Shown here piece after piece: positions 1 through 9,083 of a DNA stretch of 64,000 bases. The notes below the pieces were generated by a model, which saw only the letters and a list, made by a program, of their open reading frames with translations, ran no database searches and was not told the origin of the DNA. The stretch is from Zoroaster sp. YZ-2022 (Eukaryota; Echinodermata; Asteroidea; Forcipulatida; Zoroasteridae). The stretch covers positions 28,402,538-28,466,537 of the forward strand of contig CM055830.1 in the NCBI GenBank assembly GCA_029582265.1, in the 5' to 3' direction. A program made the position numbers and the translations under genes. Position 1 is the stretch's first letter, and each line of letters opens with the position of its first letter.

Positions 1-723
1 GGAGGTCTTTCTTGAATATGTGTAAATACCTGCTTTGCTATTTGCGAAGCGGGTTTTTCATAAGATATTTCTATGGTCAAGTTTACTTTAAATTCAAAAA
101 AATTTCTACGAGGTCTTTTTTTTTCTTTATCGACGATGGCTTTAACATCTTTTGCACCAGCGACATTTTTTGGCGTAAATTTAGTTCGAATATTTTCTTT
201 CATTTGCGAGTATTTGTTTTGCTCCTCGTTGATTAAAAGAATTCTTCTTGGGTTATAAGACCGTCTTCGATCGCTTTCGAAACGTGGCTGTTTATAGTGT
301 TGCGTTTACTTTCGGCTAAAACTTTAATCTCGTTGTGTTTTTTTTTTTTTTTTACAGAGCTTGAATTTTGCGTATTTAATGGCCATGGCCATAGTGCCTA
401 GTCCGATGGCTACTCCTTCGAGAGCGAATCCGACGGGGGCTGCTACAACGCTAGCTAGACCGGCAATTCCTACCGCTCCAGCTCCGACAGCGACACATTC
501 AGCCATTGTTTCTACGATAGAACAAGTTTTGATGACTTTATTATATGTTTTATACGTTTTCTCGCGCTCGTTTCTCTCTTAAAATTTCTTTTTGAATGTC
601 ATTGATTTTTTGTAAACGAAACGCATTCACATTTAACTCTTCAAGATTGTTTAAAATATCTATAACTGGTGGTGTAGCCGCTAATGTTGGATAAATTCTT
701 GTTGTTTCGGTAGAGGCGCTCAT
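1..723 (-). pseudogene. Conserved Polinton accessory protein, hydrophobic plus coiled coil (broken, runs off left edge)
   Basis: The start at 723 (N-terminus MSASTETTRIYP) opens a frame that stops at 550-552. A second frame (324-506) carries a Gly/Ala-rich hydrophobic stretch and then a Lys run, and a third frame to position 1 is charged and helical. The pieces read as one protein: short N-terminal helix, membrane-active hydrophobic middle, coiled-coil tail. I recall this layout from uncharacterised Polinton-associated proteins in cnidarian genomes, so family membership is from memory. Breaks fall near 556-570, in the T-run near 340-357, and near 236-242. The next gene upstream is on the same strand. 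Function unknown; a virion membrane-interacting role would be a guess. Confidence 0.55.
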
Positions 724-754
724 TATTCTATTAATAATAAAAGATTATAATTTT

Positions 755-1270
755 TTAAAGTAATGAAAAACTTTCAAATTTTATATTGTAACAGATTTCC
801 GTGTTTACACCGCCAAAAAACTTTGCTTGTACAAAAACTTCTTTATTGTCGTATATGTTACCTCTTTCTTCCGCCTTGAACCAAAATCCAACTTCTAAAA
901 GCTGCGATTCTTCGCTAAAAGTAAATCTTTCATAAATTTCAGGAAAATGTTCAAAAGGATCGTACAGAGTAATATTTTTGAATTTTTTTTTCGTGCATGA
1001 ATAAAAATTATTTTCACCCTTAATTATTTTAACATAAATTGAAGTGTTTGCTGTTATATTAAAGATATAAAAATAGGGTTGTTTCGTCGCACCTTTCCAC
1101 TCGATGTAAAAGGGTACTACATTACCACCATCATGTAAACTTAGCAAACGAATATCATCATCAATTTTATTCGTTTCAATGTGTCCATTAAATTCATAAA
1201 TGTTTGGATCGTATTTTTTTGTAAACGGAATTTGCTCGCTTTTTCGACTAGGACCGTAAATACTCGTCAT
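755..1270 (-). CDS. Unknown Polinton protein, SIYG-family paralogue A
   Basis: An intact 171-residue frame starting MTSIYGPSR. It is paralogous to the neighbour at 1317-1808: both begin M-x-SIYG-x-SR, share an ESQ-L-E block about two thirds along, and end with a V-F-V-x-A-x-FFG-x-VNT-x-IC pattern. The residue pattern alternates like a beta-rich domain, with no signal peptide or membrane segment. It lies between the hydrophobic accessory gene and the penton-like gene, all on the minus strand, and a TATAAATATTAATATAA stretch lies just upstream. I do not recognise the family. Position beside capsid genes suggests a virion or surface protein, which is inference. Confidence 0.6.
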   Translation of the reverse strand: MTSIYGPSRKSEQIPFTKKYDPNIYEFNGHIETNKIDDDIRLLSLHDGGNVVPFYIEWKGATKQPYFYIFNITANTSIYVKIIKGENNFYSCTKKKFKNITLYDPFEHFPEIYERFTFSEESQLLEVGFWFKAEERGNIYDNKEVFVQAKFFGGVNTEICYNIKFESFSLL

Positions 1271-1316
1271 TTATATTAATATTTATAATAATATTAAATG
1301 TCTTTGTTTATGAATT

Positions 1317-1808
1317 TTAAATCTCAAGTCTAGTACTTTTAATTTTTATATCGAAACAGATTCCAGTGTTTACAGCGCCAAAAAAGCTTGCTCGTACAAA
1401 AACTTTTTTATCTTCTGTTTTGAAGCAAATTTCGTATTCTAAATGCTGCGATTCGTCGTTGAAAGAAAATTTATTATCTCGAGCGGGAGAAGGAATATGA
1501 GCTACATCGGCTACAAAATTGCGCGTCGCTGAATGTGAATAAAGACCATCGACTTTCATAAATTTTACAAAAATTGAACAGTATGTCGGTGATTTATCGA
1601 ACGTAAAAAAAGGTAGTTTAAGCACACCGTGCCATCCGAGTTTAATGCTAAATGTTTCGAATAAATTTATCAAAGGTATCGTTTGTTGAATTTCACTCGG
1701 CTCAATAAATCCATGACGTTCAATGATTAACGGATTGCAATTTTTTAAAGAAATTAACTCGTTGTATTTAGCGGGTACGCCACGACTGGTACCGTAAATA
1801 CTCGCCAT
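1317..1808 (-). CDS. Unknown Polinton protein, SIYG-family paralogue B
   Basis: An intact 163-residue frame starting MASIYGTSR, the tandem paralogue of 755-1270. The two are separated by 46 bp and share start, central ESQ-x-LE and C-terminal FFG-x-VNT-x-IC motifs, but have diverged widely elsewhere, so the duplication is old. Both remain open while several neighbours are broken. A TATAATA word lies about 18-24 bp upstream of the start. No known domain was recognised. Co-orientation with the penton-like gene makes a structural role plausible, unproven. Confidence 0.6.
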   Translation of the reverse strand: MASIYGTSRGVPAKYNELISLKNCNPLIIERHGFIEPSEIQQTIPLINLFETFSIKLGWHGVLKLPFFTFDKSPTYCSIFVKFMKVDGLYSHSATRNFVADVAHIPSPARDNKFSFNDESQHLEYEICFKTEDKKVFVRASFFGAVNTGICFDIKIKSTRLEI

Positions 1809-1836
1809 TTGTATTTACACTATTATAAAAAACTAT

Positions 1837-2516
1837 TTATTTAATTTCGACGGTTAAAATAACCGGCATACTGTGATTACCTATGTTTCTGTCGATAGAA
1901 TCTTTAATTTTAAAACTCAATTCGTTAAAAGTGCCAGTTTTAAGATTTTTTCGTAATGGATTACAATATTCTATCCACATACTTTCTCCCAATGATTTAT
2001 CTTGTAACGGAAAAACGTTTAAAATACTCGAAGGTTTACCGTTGTAAAAATTTTCGCTCGTAGAAATTTGCTCGCAATGAATGTACATTATTTTAAAAGG
2101 TTGGAAATCAATTTCTCCGCGATGCTCTCCCATAGCTAGAAATTCATTTTCAAACCCGAGTAAATTAGCTAACCCTGGTGAAAATTAGATTTTTCGGTTT
2201 TGTTGAGTAATATTTAGCAAAGATTCGCCGGATTTTTCATTGACAACGAATGTAAGCCAATGCGTGTTGTTTAAGACAATGTCGATAATTTCGTTTATAT
2301 TATAAAGTCCAGGATCGATAAACTCAATATCTTCCGTCATCTGTCCTCCAGGGTTGATGACGCGACGGAATATTTTTCTTTTTTACGCACGTTATAGTAA
2401 CCGACCCAAAAGTTGACAGTTTTTAATGAAATGGTAAGTTTACCATCACGATTATCGATTGTATTATCTAATACGACTGGGTTGTCAAAATTTCTAATTT
2501 CGATCGTATGATACAT
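1837..2516 (-). pseudogene. Penton-like minor capsid protein (single jelly roll), broken
   Basis: The start at 2514-2516 (MYHTIEIRNF) opens a frame with a VGYYN motif. The frame is lost in the A-rich run near 2367-2382, continues in another frame from about 2340, meets an in-frame TAA at 2185-2187, and continues in the same frame to the stop at 1837. The C-terminal half shows the LLGFE block, a Y-x-HCE-x-I strand, SSILNVFP and a final VILTVEI strand, which match my recollection of Polinton minor capsid (penton) proteins. In family members this forms capsid vertices. One frameshift plus one stop make it non-functional as read. It diverges from the gene at 2554 with 37 bp between the starts. 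Confidence 0.65.
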
Positions 2517-2553
2517 TTTATATATAAAATGTATAATATTAGTTTATAATAAA
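2517..2553. promoter_or_regulatory. Bidirectional AT-rich promoter between divergent starts
   Basis: The 37 bp between the penton-like start (minus) and the gene at 2554 (plus) are almost pure A/T. The plus-strand motif TATAATAAA at 2545-2553 abuts the ATG at 2554, and TATATAAAAT words serve the other side. The same arrangement recurs elsewhere in the element. Confidence 0.5.
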
Positions 2554-3930
2554 ATGTCGATTCCTTTTGCATTTCAGAGTAATTTATCAAAACGGTATCG
2601 ACAATCTGGAAATTTTACAGCGCAAACAATTACTTCTCGAGATTTGACGAATGTAAATATTTACGTTAATGAAAATGATTTGTTTAACGTAGTGCTCGAT
2701 AATCCTTTTAGCAATTACAAGTTACCTCACGTCGATAGCGACGAGATTTTAAATAGCTGGAATTCTAATCCGCTAAAGTTTTATCAGAATCAAATAAATT
2801 TTGTAACGTGGTGTAGTACGACGGGATGCGGTGTGAGTGATAAACATTTACTGCATTCGAATCCGATGATTCGTAGTTTTTTTCAAATTTCACGTCTATT
2901 ATCAAATGAGACGATTGCTCAAAGAAATGAGTTGTCCCGCATCTTTTCAAAATTTTTGGAGCGCCTTTGAAAACAATACAGACATTGGCGCGTATAATAA
3001 AATATGCAGAGACTTTCACGTTTCGCCAATATCAGATTGGAAACAACAAGTACAGAAAAACTCGAGAGGATTAGGAATAGCTTATTATTACGACAACGGT
3101 TACAAAGCGGTGCCGATAATTCGAGCTTGCACGTTAAGTTTAATGACGTGAGTGATTATGATTATTACAAAACCGCGACAAAGATGGGTTTTGGAGATCA
3201 TAGAGAGATTGGCTCAGGGTTTTACGGATATAGGTATAGAACGAATCAACGACTCTATAAGAACGTACCGGGTACGTTTACACGATATTGGGAGCTCAAG
3301 CTCAAGCTAAAAGTGGAATTCTTACAGTGGGTACCGGTTTAGACGCTAAAAGAGAATGTTTAAACATTCTCGATGCTTCGATCGATTCTCCAATAGATTT
3401 ACAATCTTCTATTCAACGATATCAAGATTCTTTGCAATACGCTCGATCGCGGCTAAACTTTGTCATCGGAGAAAGTTTATACCTTATGCCATCCGACATG
3501 AATTTACGAATAGGTACGTACGCGGGATACAATAACAATATTTTAATCGCAACGTCTGATTTATCACTCGGTGAGAATCAAGACACGAATTCAACACCCG
3601 CTCCGCCACCAGATACATCACAGCTTAATGATGTATTACCACCACAATCTAACGATTTATTACCATTAAATGATACATCTACTAATTCTTTGCCACCACA
3701 ATCATTCGATACTCACCAAGATGAAAAAATTCTCTGATTGTTGATACACCACAATCTAGCTTACCATTAAACGATACATTTACCAATTCTTTACAACCCG
3801 ATACACCACAGCTTAACGATGTATCACTTTTACCATCCGTTGATACTCACCAAGAAGAAAAAAATCTTTAATCGTTGGTTTCGCGATACTTGGTGGGCTA
3901 GGCGTTATTATTTACGAGTTGTTGACGTAG
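2554..3930 (+). pseudogene. Polinton-type protein with WC-x-TTGCG motif and C-terminal TM (broken)
   Basis: The frame starting MSIPFAFQSN runs to 2970 and carries VTWCSTTGCGVS. Continuations lie in other frames at about 2930-3150, 3004-3342, 3288-3737 and up to 3930. The 3' third is rich in Pro, Asp, Thr and Gln and contains a duplicated PLND...THQ-x-E unit. The end encodes a single hydrophobic segment (about 3866-3927) and stop TAG at 3928. A central cysteine motif followed by a low-complexity stalk and terminal anchor resembles a conserved Polinton protein I recall without an assigned function. At least four frame changes are needed, so it is decayed or badly assembled. It ends 2 bp from the stop of the convergent minus-strand gene. 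Confidence 0.5.
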
Positions 3931-3932
3931 CG

Positions 3933-5007
3933 TTAGCGCTGACTCTGTAAATAAGATAAAACTAAAATTCCGACTCCGCTCACAGCTAGCCACACATGTT
4001 CCGCCGCCCATCCTACCACTTTTGAGAGAGTTGTTAATAACCAACTTAACACCAATCCAATGATAGCGGGTAGAGAATTTAAGGCTTTTAATCCAAGTTT
4101 CTTTAGCAGATTCGATAGATTTTTGAGCGTTTTTTGTATCCACTCTTTTACACCACCGCTACTTGGTGTAGGCGTAGGTGCAGGCGTTGGCGGTACAATT
4201 GGTTTTACGCTCGCTAAGATTGAAGCGACGATTGTACTGATCGCTAAACTAATCGCCGCTAATAGACTGACTATCGTTACGCCTTGTTTTCTAAATAAAG
4301 TTTAAATTTTTTCGCCTAACGTAACATCGCTTTCCAACATTTTATGAATCGCTTCTTTGATTCTATTGATTTGACTACGAAGAGCGCGCTCATTCACACT
4401 CACAACCTCTAATATCACTCGTTTTTCTTCTTGTTTTTCATTCAGCTGTTTACGAAGCTCTACGGTTAATTCTTCATATCCACGCTCAAGAGCGTCAACA
4501 ATTAATTCTTGAAGATCAGAGATTTCTTTGTTGATTTTGTTTAATTTAGCCACATTTAAATCAAGATTGCCTCGAATCGTTTGCAAGGCTTCATCGAGAC
4601 CCATCAGTTCTCGCAATGTATTTTTAACTCCATACGCTATCAACGCTTCATCCAAGTTGTCATATATTTCTAATTCACTTGGGTAAACTTGTGTTTGTTT
4701 GTTTTTTGAAGAACAGAAGCTTGTGTTTCTTTTTCTTTTTGAATACTAGAAACAATTTCAGCCAAGCTTTGCTCTATATCCATTGCGGCTTGCGATAACT
4801 TTTGTGGTTCAATATCTTCAGGAATTGGTTTATATAGATCACTAAGTGGTTTTTGTAACGCCTCACTTGTCTGTTTTGAGAAAATAACATGTTTTTCCTT
4901 TCTTTGCTACTTTTTATACCTAATGCTTCATTAACGAATGCAGTTCCTCTATATCCTTTCTCCCTCGCTCTATCCTCAAATTTTCTTAGGGTGACAAATT
5001 CATTCAC
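3933..5007 (-). pseudogene. Coiled-coil protein with hydrophobic C-terminal half (broken)
   Basis: Pieces: MNEFVTLRKFEDRAREKGYR from 5007; a shifted Gln/Lys-rich section to about 4665; MDEALIAYGVKNTLRELMG from 4655 with a long heptad-like helix; then, after a shift near 4305-4315, a hydrophobic segment (GVTIVSLLAAISLAI), a Pro/Thr linker, an amphipathic block and a final membrane-like stretch ending at 3933. I recall the GVKNTLREL and VTIVSLL blocks from uncharacterised Polinton proteins in cnidarians. The N-terminal part could be a separate gene. Breaks occur near 4870, 4700 and 4310, mostly in A/T runs. A capsid-interior or membrane role is only inferred. Confidence 0.5.
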
Positions 5008-5092
5008 GTTGCTTACAAACGTTAAATTTACATCTTTGTAATAAAAACCTTTAGATAATTTTTTTTAGTATAATCGGCATTATATTTAAAAG

Positions 5093-5419
5093 TTATTTTT
5101 CATTATATTTTTTTGCGTCGTCTTCACTAACAAAACGAAAATGTTCACTATGTTTTATTATTTTACCGGATTTATAATTTTCAACATAAAGCTCGCGAAA
5201 TTTGTCAATCATATTGTTAATTAGTTTTGCTTGCGGATTAGGAGTAATTACTCCCCTTTCCATTTCTTCTAATCTTTCTCTATCTAATTTTTCTTGGCTT
5301 TCTCTTTCTAATATTTCTAAAATATCGTCACCGGCAGTCGTTTCTTGTTGAACATCATCATCATCTTGTTCTATCGGTGGATTAAACTCATCCATCTTGA
5401 TATCGACTCCTTCTGCCAT
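5093..5419 (-). CDS. Small acidic Polinton protein of unknown function
   Basis: An intact 108-residue frame starting MAEGVDIKMDEF, with an acidic stretch (EQDDDDVQQE), a charged helical middle rich in Glu and Arg, and a C-terminal part with aromatic residues. No membrane segment or known motif. It lies 33 bp downstream of the membrane protein gene at 5453-5869, on the same strand, with spacing typical of this element. I do not recognise a family. Confidence 0.5.
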   Translation of the reverse strand: MAEGVDIKMDEFNPPIEQDDDDVQQETTAGDDILEILERESQEKLDRERLEEMERGVITPNPQAKLINNMIDKFRELYVENYKSGKIIKHSEHFRFVSEDDAKKYNEK

Positions 5420-5452
5420 TTACAATTAGTTTTTATCTTTTTAAAATAATTT

Positions 5453-5869
5453 CTAACTCGCGTAGCCTACTACAGTCATGCCTAAAATAACGAATAAAAT
5501 TTCTCTCGTTTTTTGATCTTCGCTAGGAACGTAAAAATCCTCTAGTTTAGGTTCGTCGTATACATTTTCTGGTAAATCAAATTGACTTCCGGTAACGATA
5601 TAATATTCATTCATCGCTTTGTTTATATCATTAAAAGTATTTTTAGCGTGCGATTCTTTTTCGAGTCTATCGTTTAAATAATCTAGATATTTCGAGCGAT
5701 CTTTTGACCATTCGTCTCTCGCTTTCGTAAGTTGTTCTAACGCTAAATCGTGCCTCTTTCGTTCTTTTTCAGCATCGCTAGAACGTAAACTACTAAATAA
5801 AAAAATAGATCCTGAAAAAGCGAGTGCGTTTACTACCGCGCCTCCGATCATCATCGCTATCGACACCAT
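5453..5869 (-). CDS. Two-membrane-segment Polinton protein with central coiled coil
   Basis: An intact frame of 138 residues. Residues 1-28 are hydrophobic (MVSIAMMIGGAVVNALAFSG), residues 30-95 form a highly charged coiled coil (AEKERKRHDLALEQL), then EDFYVPSEDQK and a terminal hydrophobic segment ILFVILGMTVVGYA at the stop. I recall the AMxxGGAVVNALAF start and EDQKxREI-F end from uncharacterised Polinton proteins; in those the tail continues a few basic residues further, so this copy may be slightly truncated. The C-terminal module recurs in the ORF at 9084-9332. It is divergent from the major capsid gene, with 52 bp between the starts. Confidence 0.6.
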   Translation of the reverse strand: MVSIAMMIGGAVVNALAFSGSIFLFSSLRSSDAEKERKRHDLALEQLTKARDEWSKDRSKYLDYLNDRLEKESHAKNTFNDINKAMNEYYIVTGSQFDLPENVYDEPKLEDFYVPSEDQKTREILFVILGMTVVGYAS

Positions 5870-5921
5870 GTTTATAATTTATAAACACTTTTAAAAATTA
5901 TAAAAAATAAAATAATAGTAC

Positions 5922-7205
5922 ATGTTAAATATGAGTCAAGCATTCGGACACAAACTAAATCCGTACAGAAAATTGAGAGAACCAAAAGGTATAAAAGGAT
6001 TGCGCCAAAATGTTGTCATTACAAACAATCCGAGCACCATCAGTGAAAATCAACTGTTGACAGTTCGTTTCCCAAATTTAGGAAAAAACGACGTCATCGT
6101 TCCAGGTACGGCTAGATTAGCTTTTAACATTGTTCTAGAATCTGAAAATGACGATAATAGAACGATCGTACATAATATAGGCAGAGCCATCGTAAAAAAT
6201 ATTTCTATTAAAATTGAAGGAAATGAAGTGTTTAGTTTAGACGATGCGGATGTGTATAATTGTTTTAAAGATAATTGGTTAACGAAAAACCAACTCGAAA
6301 ATCTAGCTTATCAAGGAATCGAATATCCTAATATAACAAAATTAAGAGTAGGTGCCAGCGAAGGCAATGATTCAAACAACCAAGGAAAAGACAAAGCCGT
6401 CGCAGATACCTTTAAAAATAGATATTGCATTCCGCTAGACTTTGAACTATTGACCGATCATCAACCGTATTATCAAGCCGGGTTAGCGGATCGATTGAGT
6501 TATGAACTCACGTTTAATAAATATTCTAAAGTTATTAAAAGCTCAGACGATAACGCTAAATATATCATAAGTGGAATTTCTTTAGAATACGAAGTCGTCA
6601 CCAATCCACAACTCGCTCAAACGATTAAAAATCAATATAGCGACAAGTTGGCTATATTGTACGATAGAGTCTTGAGACAAAGCGTAAAACCGCTAAACAA
6701 ACGAGATAAAACGTGGAATATAAATCTAAACACACCGGCAAAAAGCATGAAAGGAATATTGTTTTTATTCAAAGAGCCCGATGTAAAAGAATCTTTTAAA
6801 TTTTATAATCCAAAGATCGATAAAATTTCAATTACGATCGAAGGAGTCCCCAATCAACTTTACGCGCAAGGGATGCGCAGATATCAACACTGGGAAGAAA
6901 TTCAAAAATATTTCGGAGATTCGAGAGAAGAATACGCCATGAGAGTAACTAAGACTTTAGGTCTGTCGAATGTCAAACTCGCCGATTATTTAGTAGAGAA
7001 ATACGGTTTGTTTTTAGATATGAGAAGCAACGACGACAACAAAGTTCACGGAAGTGGCAGGCGAGTAGAAAACTTATCCGAAGGAATTACCATTCAACTC
7101 GAAAAAGAGTCGGAAGCTGCAGGCGAATTATACTGCTACATTTACATCATCATGGACGCTCAACTCAATATCGAAAATGGACGATTTCATAGTGTGATAT
7201 ATTAA
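5922..7205 (+). CDS. MCP: Major capsid protein, double jelly-roll (Polinton/adintovirus hexon)
   Basis: An intact 427-residue frame; ATG at 5922, alternative ATG at 5931 (MSQAFGHKL). N-terminal GHKLNPYRKLREPKGIKG leads into a beta-rich body with NQLLTVRFPNLG, VPGTARLAFNI and IVKNISIKIEGNEVF, followed by a second beta-rich half ending GELYCYIYIIMDAQL. This is the pattern I associate with Polinton major capsid proteins; length is within the usual 400-600 range at the lower end. It would form hexagonal capsomers of an icosahedral virion. The ATPase starts 1 bp after its stop, the usual neighbour in capsid-bearing Polintons. It is one of few core genes without a break, so either recently silenced or retained by chance. 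A structure prediction would be decisive. Confidence 0.75.
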   Translation: MLNMSQAFGHKLNPYRKLREPKGIKGLRQNVVITNNPSTISENQLLTVRFPNLGKNDVIVPGTARLAFNIVLESENDDNRTIVHNIGRAIVKNISIKIEGNEVFSLDDADVYNCFKDNWLTKNQLENLAYQGIEYPNITKLRVGASEGNDSNNQGKDKAVADTFKNRYCIPLDFELLTDHQPYYQAGLADRLSYELTFNKYSKVIKSSDDNAKYIISGISLEYEVVTNPQLAQTIKNQYSDKLAILYDRVLRQSVKPLNKRDKTWNINLNTPAKSMKGILFLFKEPDVKESFKFYNPKIDKISITIEGVPNQLYAQGMRRYQHWEEIQKYFGDSREEYAMRVTKTLGLSNVKLADYLVEKYGLFLDMRSNDDNKVHGSGRRVENLSEGITIQLEKESEAAGELYCYIYIIMDAQLNIENGRFHSVIY

Positions 7206-7206
7206 C

Positions 7207-7845
7207 ATGTTGACTATTATTAAAATGTTACCGAGATATCCGCACGCTGCATTGATTTGCGGTCGAACCGGGTGTGGAAAAACTGAATTTGTTTTAAATC
7301 TATTACAACAAGAATATCGTAAATATGTTGAATATATCGTCATATTATGTCCGAACGTCGCAGAAAATCTAGCCTACCAAAACAGAAAATGGATTTGGAA
7401 CGATGAGCGAGTGTACGTCGATGATCTGAGCGATTTATCGCTAAACAAATCGATAGAAATTTATAGCGATGTCTTCAAAGGAGACGAGACGTTGTTTATC
7501 ATCGACGACTGTAGCGCGACCAAACAATTAAAGTATAGAAAATACGACGAGAATAATAAATGTATGATCAGCCAGTTAGCTTTTAGCGGCAGACATGCCA
7601 AACACAGCTGTTGGATTCTTTCGCAAAAATATAACAGCGTGTTGAAAGATTTTAGAGAGCAACTAAAGTGGGTGTGTATATTTTATTGTAAAGATAGAGA
7701 CTCGTTCGAAAATTGTCTTCGAGAAAATGACGTCATACCAACTCAAGAGTTGAGAATGGAAATGCGTTACAAATTTAAACGAGCCAAACATTGCAAGTTG
7801 ATTTTAAAAACGGATCAACCAACTTGCTACGAAATACTAGACTAA
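7207..7845 (+). CDS. DNA-packaging ATPase (FtsK/HerA, A32-like)
   Basis: An intact 212-residue frame. Walker A is GRTGCGKT at residues 19-26, Walker B is LFIIDD at residues 96-101 with ETL before it, followed by a sensor-like region FSGRHAKHSCWILSQ. Short length and early Walker A fit the A32-like packaging ATPases of Polintons, adintoviruses and virophages, which pump DNA into preformed capsids. The start at 7207 directly follows the major capsid stop with 1 bp between, indicating one transcription unit. All visible catalytic residues are present. Alternative assignment to a host P-loop protein is unlikely in this context. Confidence 0.85.
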   Translation: MLTIIKMLPRYPHAALICGRTGCGKTEFVLNLLQQEYRKYVEYIVILCPNVAENLAYQNRKWIWNDERVYVDDLSDLSLNKSIEIYSDVFKGDETLFIIDDCSATKQLKYRKYDENNKCMISQLAFSGRHAKHSCWILSQKYNSVLKDFREQLKWVCIFYCKDRDSFENCLRENDVIPTQELRMEMRYKFKRAKHCKLILKTDQPTCYEILD

Positions 7846-7875
7846 TTTTATTGCAGCAAGTCACTTGAATAGGCC

Positions 7876-7965
7876 GTAGTAGGTTACTTGACAAGTGACT
7901 TGACAGGTTGTAGTAGGTTACTTGACAAGTAACTTGACAGGTTGTAGTAGGTGACTTGACAAGAT
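7876..7965 (+). repeat. 34-bp tandem repeat with internal palindromes
   Basis: Three head-to-tail units start at 7876, 7910 and 7944 (last partial), each beginning GTAGTAGGT and containing one or two ACTTGACA words arranged as near-perfect inverted repeats (GTTACTTGACAAGTAAC). It fills the only real gap between the ATPase and the next gene and ends beside a TATAATAAAATG motif at 7966-7977. It could be a regulatory or replication element. Confidence 0.75.
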
Positions 7966-7988
7966 TATAATAAAATGTATAGATAAAT
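7966..7988 (+). promoter_or_regulatory. TATAATAAAATG promoter-like motif
   Basis: TATAATAAA at 7966-7974 is followed by an ATG that gives only a three-codon frame; the next ATG at 7989 opens a real-looking gene. The motif copies that at 2545-2553. Confidence 0.4.
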
Positions 7989-8303
7989 ATGCTCATCGAA
8001 TGTTTAGTTGGATTTTGTGTATTTACAAACTGTTTGGTACTCGGTGGAGTCGTATTTTTTATTCGTAAATATTCGCACGTCAATGATGAATTTATAAAAC
8101 CGTTGACTAGAGCGAAACAATTTTTTTTTTTAATATTTCGAGTATTATATAATAATGGAAGAAGTTGCGAAAATTTTAACGAAGAGCCGCAACAAGCAAG
8201 TCGCGTTGAAAATATCGTTTCACCGTCTATAAATAATAAACACATTGATCGTTCGTTTGTTAGCCGTCGTAGCTGGAGGAAACTCGAAAAAATATTTCGG
8301 TAA
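7989..8303 (+). CDS. Small membrane protein, end uncertain
   Basis: The frame starts MLIECLVGFCVFTN, with a strong membrane segment over residues 3-27 followed by a basic, charged stretch (RKYSHVNDEF). The frame reads to 8303, but that overlaps the next gene, whose start motif is at 8146-8155. An 11-T run at 8121-8131 is followed by TAATA; a one-base length change there would end the protein near 8133, before the next promoter. I favour the short form of about 47 residues. No family recognised. Confidence 0.45.
   Translation: MLIECLVGFCVFTNCLVLGGVVFFIRKYSHVNDEFIKPLTRAKQFFFLIFRVLYNNGRSCENFNEEPQQASRVENIVSPSINNKHIDRSFVSRRSWRKLEKIFR
8146..8154 (+). promoter_or_regulatory. TATATAATA motif before ATG 8155
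   Basis: TATATAATA abuts the ATG at 8155, the same placement as at 2545, 9073 and 9351. It supports 8155 as a gene start although the frame there is soon interrupted. Confidence 0.4.
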
Positions 8304-8740
8304 AGAGTATAGTATTAGTGAAATTGAAGCTTTAAATTTAACCGACCAAGATAAATTATACGCGCGATACGAAGCGAGACTTGGTCGCGATATGATATCT
8401 TCGTTAGGCTCCTCGATGACTAAATCTTTACGCTAAAGCGCTAGGATCGAGTTTAAACTTTGTCGATGTGATGGGATACGAGTTTACGATCGATGACGAA
8501 GATAGTTTAATTACACATTTAGAAAAAGACCCGCTCATTTCGAGCGCTCTTTCTTGCGGATTATGCGAAATATACTACAAGTACGGAATATTCTTAGCAC
8601 CGATCGCAGCAACGCTAATTTCGGCGAAACATTTTAAAAGAAAAAATTATTGTCTAGATTATAAAGACGATGGAGCCAGAGAAAACGGAAAGGACGCCAG
8701 TAGAGACGTCAGTAAATCAAGTATCGAAAACACCGACTAA
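8155..8740 (+). pseudogene. Polinton protein with FGKEY motif (broken)
   Basis: The frame from 8155 (MEEVAKILTKSRN) hits TAA at 8230-8232 and continues in the same frame through YFGKEYSISEIE and YARYEARLG to a stop at 8434. The remainder is in another frame (8468-8740), with EIYYKYGIFLAPI and a hydrophobic C-terminal third. I recall the FGKEYS...LYARYEARLG...GMFLAPL layout from an uncharacterised Polinton protein in cnidarian genomes, so the pieces belong together. One stop and one frameshift near 8425-8435 inactivate it. It overlaps the start of the next gene (8670) by about 70 bp in a different frame. Confidence 0.5.
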
Positions 8741-9060
8741 AATTAAAAATCCAAACGGAGTCGCGGCTGGTAAAAGACTCGCGGAACTTAATAAAAAGAA
8801 AAAGGAAAATTTAAAAACGAAAGGTTTTGTCGAGGCAAACGTTACAGCAACGAGCGTCAACAAAGAAAATGACGAAACAAACACGCTGTACATTGGTCTG
8901 GGAGTAATAGCCGTTGGAACAATTGCATATTACATCTACAAAACGCTAAACTCTAACAACAACAAAAACCGTAGAAACTATTGAGCAGCCAGCGGTAGAA
9001 CCCGTAAAAATTGTTTCACCATCAAGAGATAAAGAAGTTGATGAATTCGAAATGGAATAA
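8670..9060 (+). pseudogene. Single-pass membrane protein with Lys-rich N-terminus (frameshifted tail)
   Basis: The frame starts MEPEKTERTPVETS. A Lys-rich stretch (VAAGKRLAELNKKKKENL) precedes a single membrane segment, TLYIGLGVIAVGTIAYYIYK, at about residues 72-91. The open frame ends at 8984, but after a shift in the AAC/A run near 8965-8972 another frame continues to a stop at 9058 with an acidic tail (EVDEFEME). The NPxxVAAGK start followed by a TM and short tail fits an uncharacterised Polinton protein I recall. One indel separates it from an intact gene. Confidence 0.5.
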
Positions 9061-9072
9061 AAATATATTACC

Positions 9073-9083
9073 TATAATATAAA
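9073..9083 (+). promoter_or_regulatory. TATAATATAAA motif before ATG 9084
   Basis: TATAATATAAA ends exactly at the base before the ATG at 9084. A similar TATAAAAT at 9351-9358 precedes the paralogue start at 9359. Confidence 0.45.

Noticed and set aside
324..506. Separate small membrane gene
   Set aside because: Sequence on both sides continues the same protein in shifted frames, so it is the middle of the gene from 723.
7876..7965. CRISPR-like array
   Set aside because: Units are directly adjacent without variable spacers, and the context is a eukaryotic integrated element.
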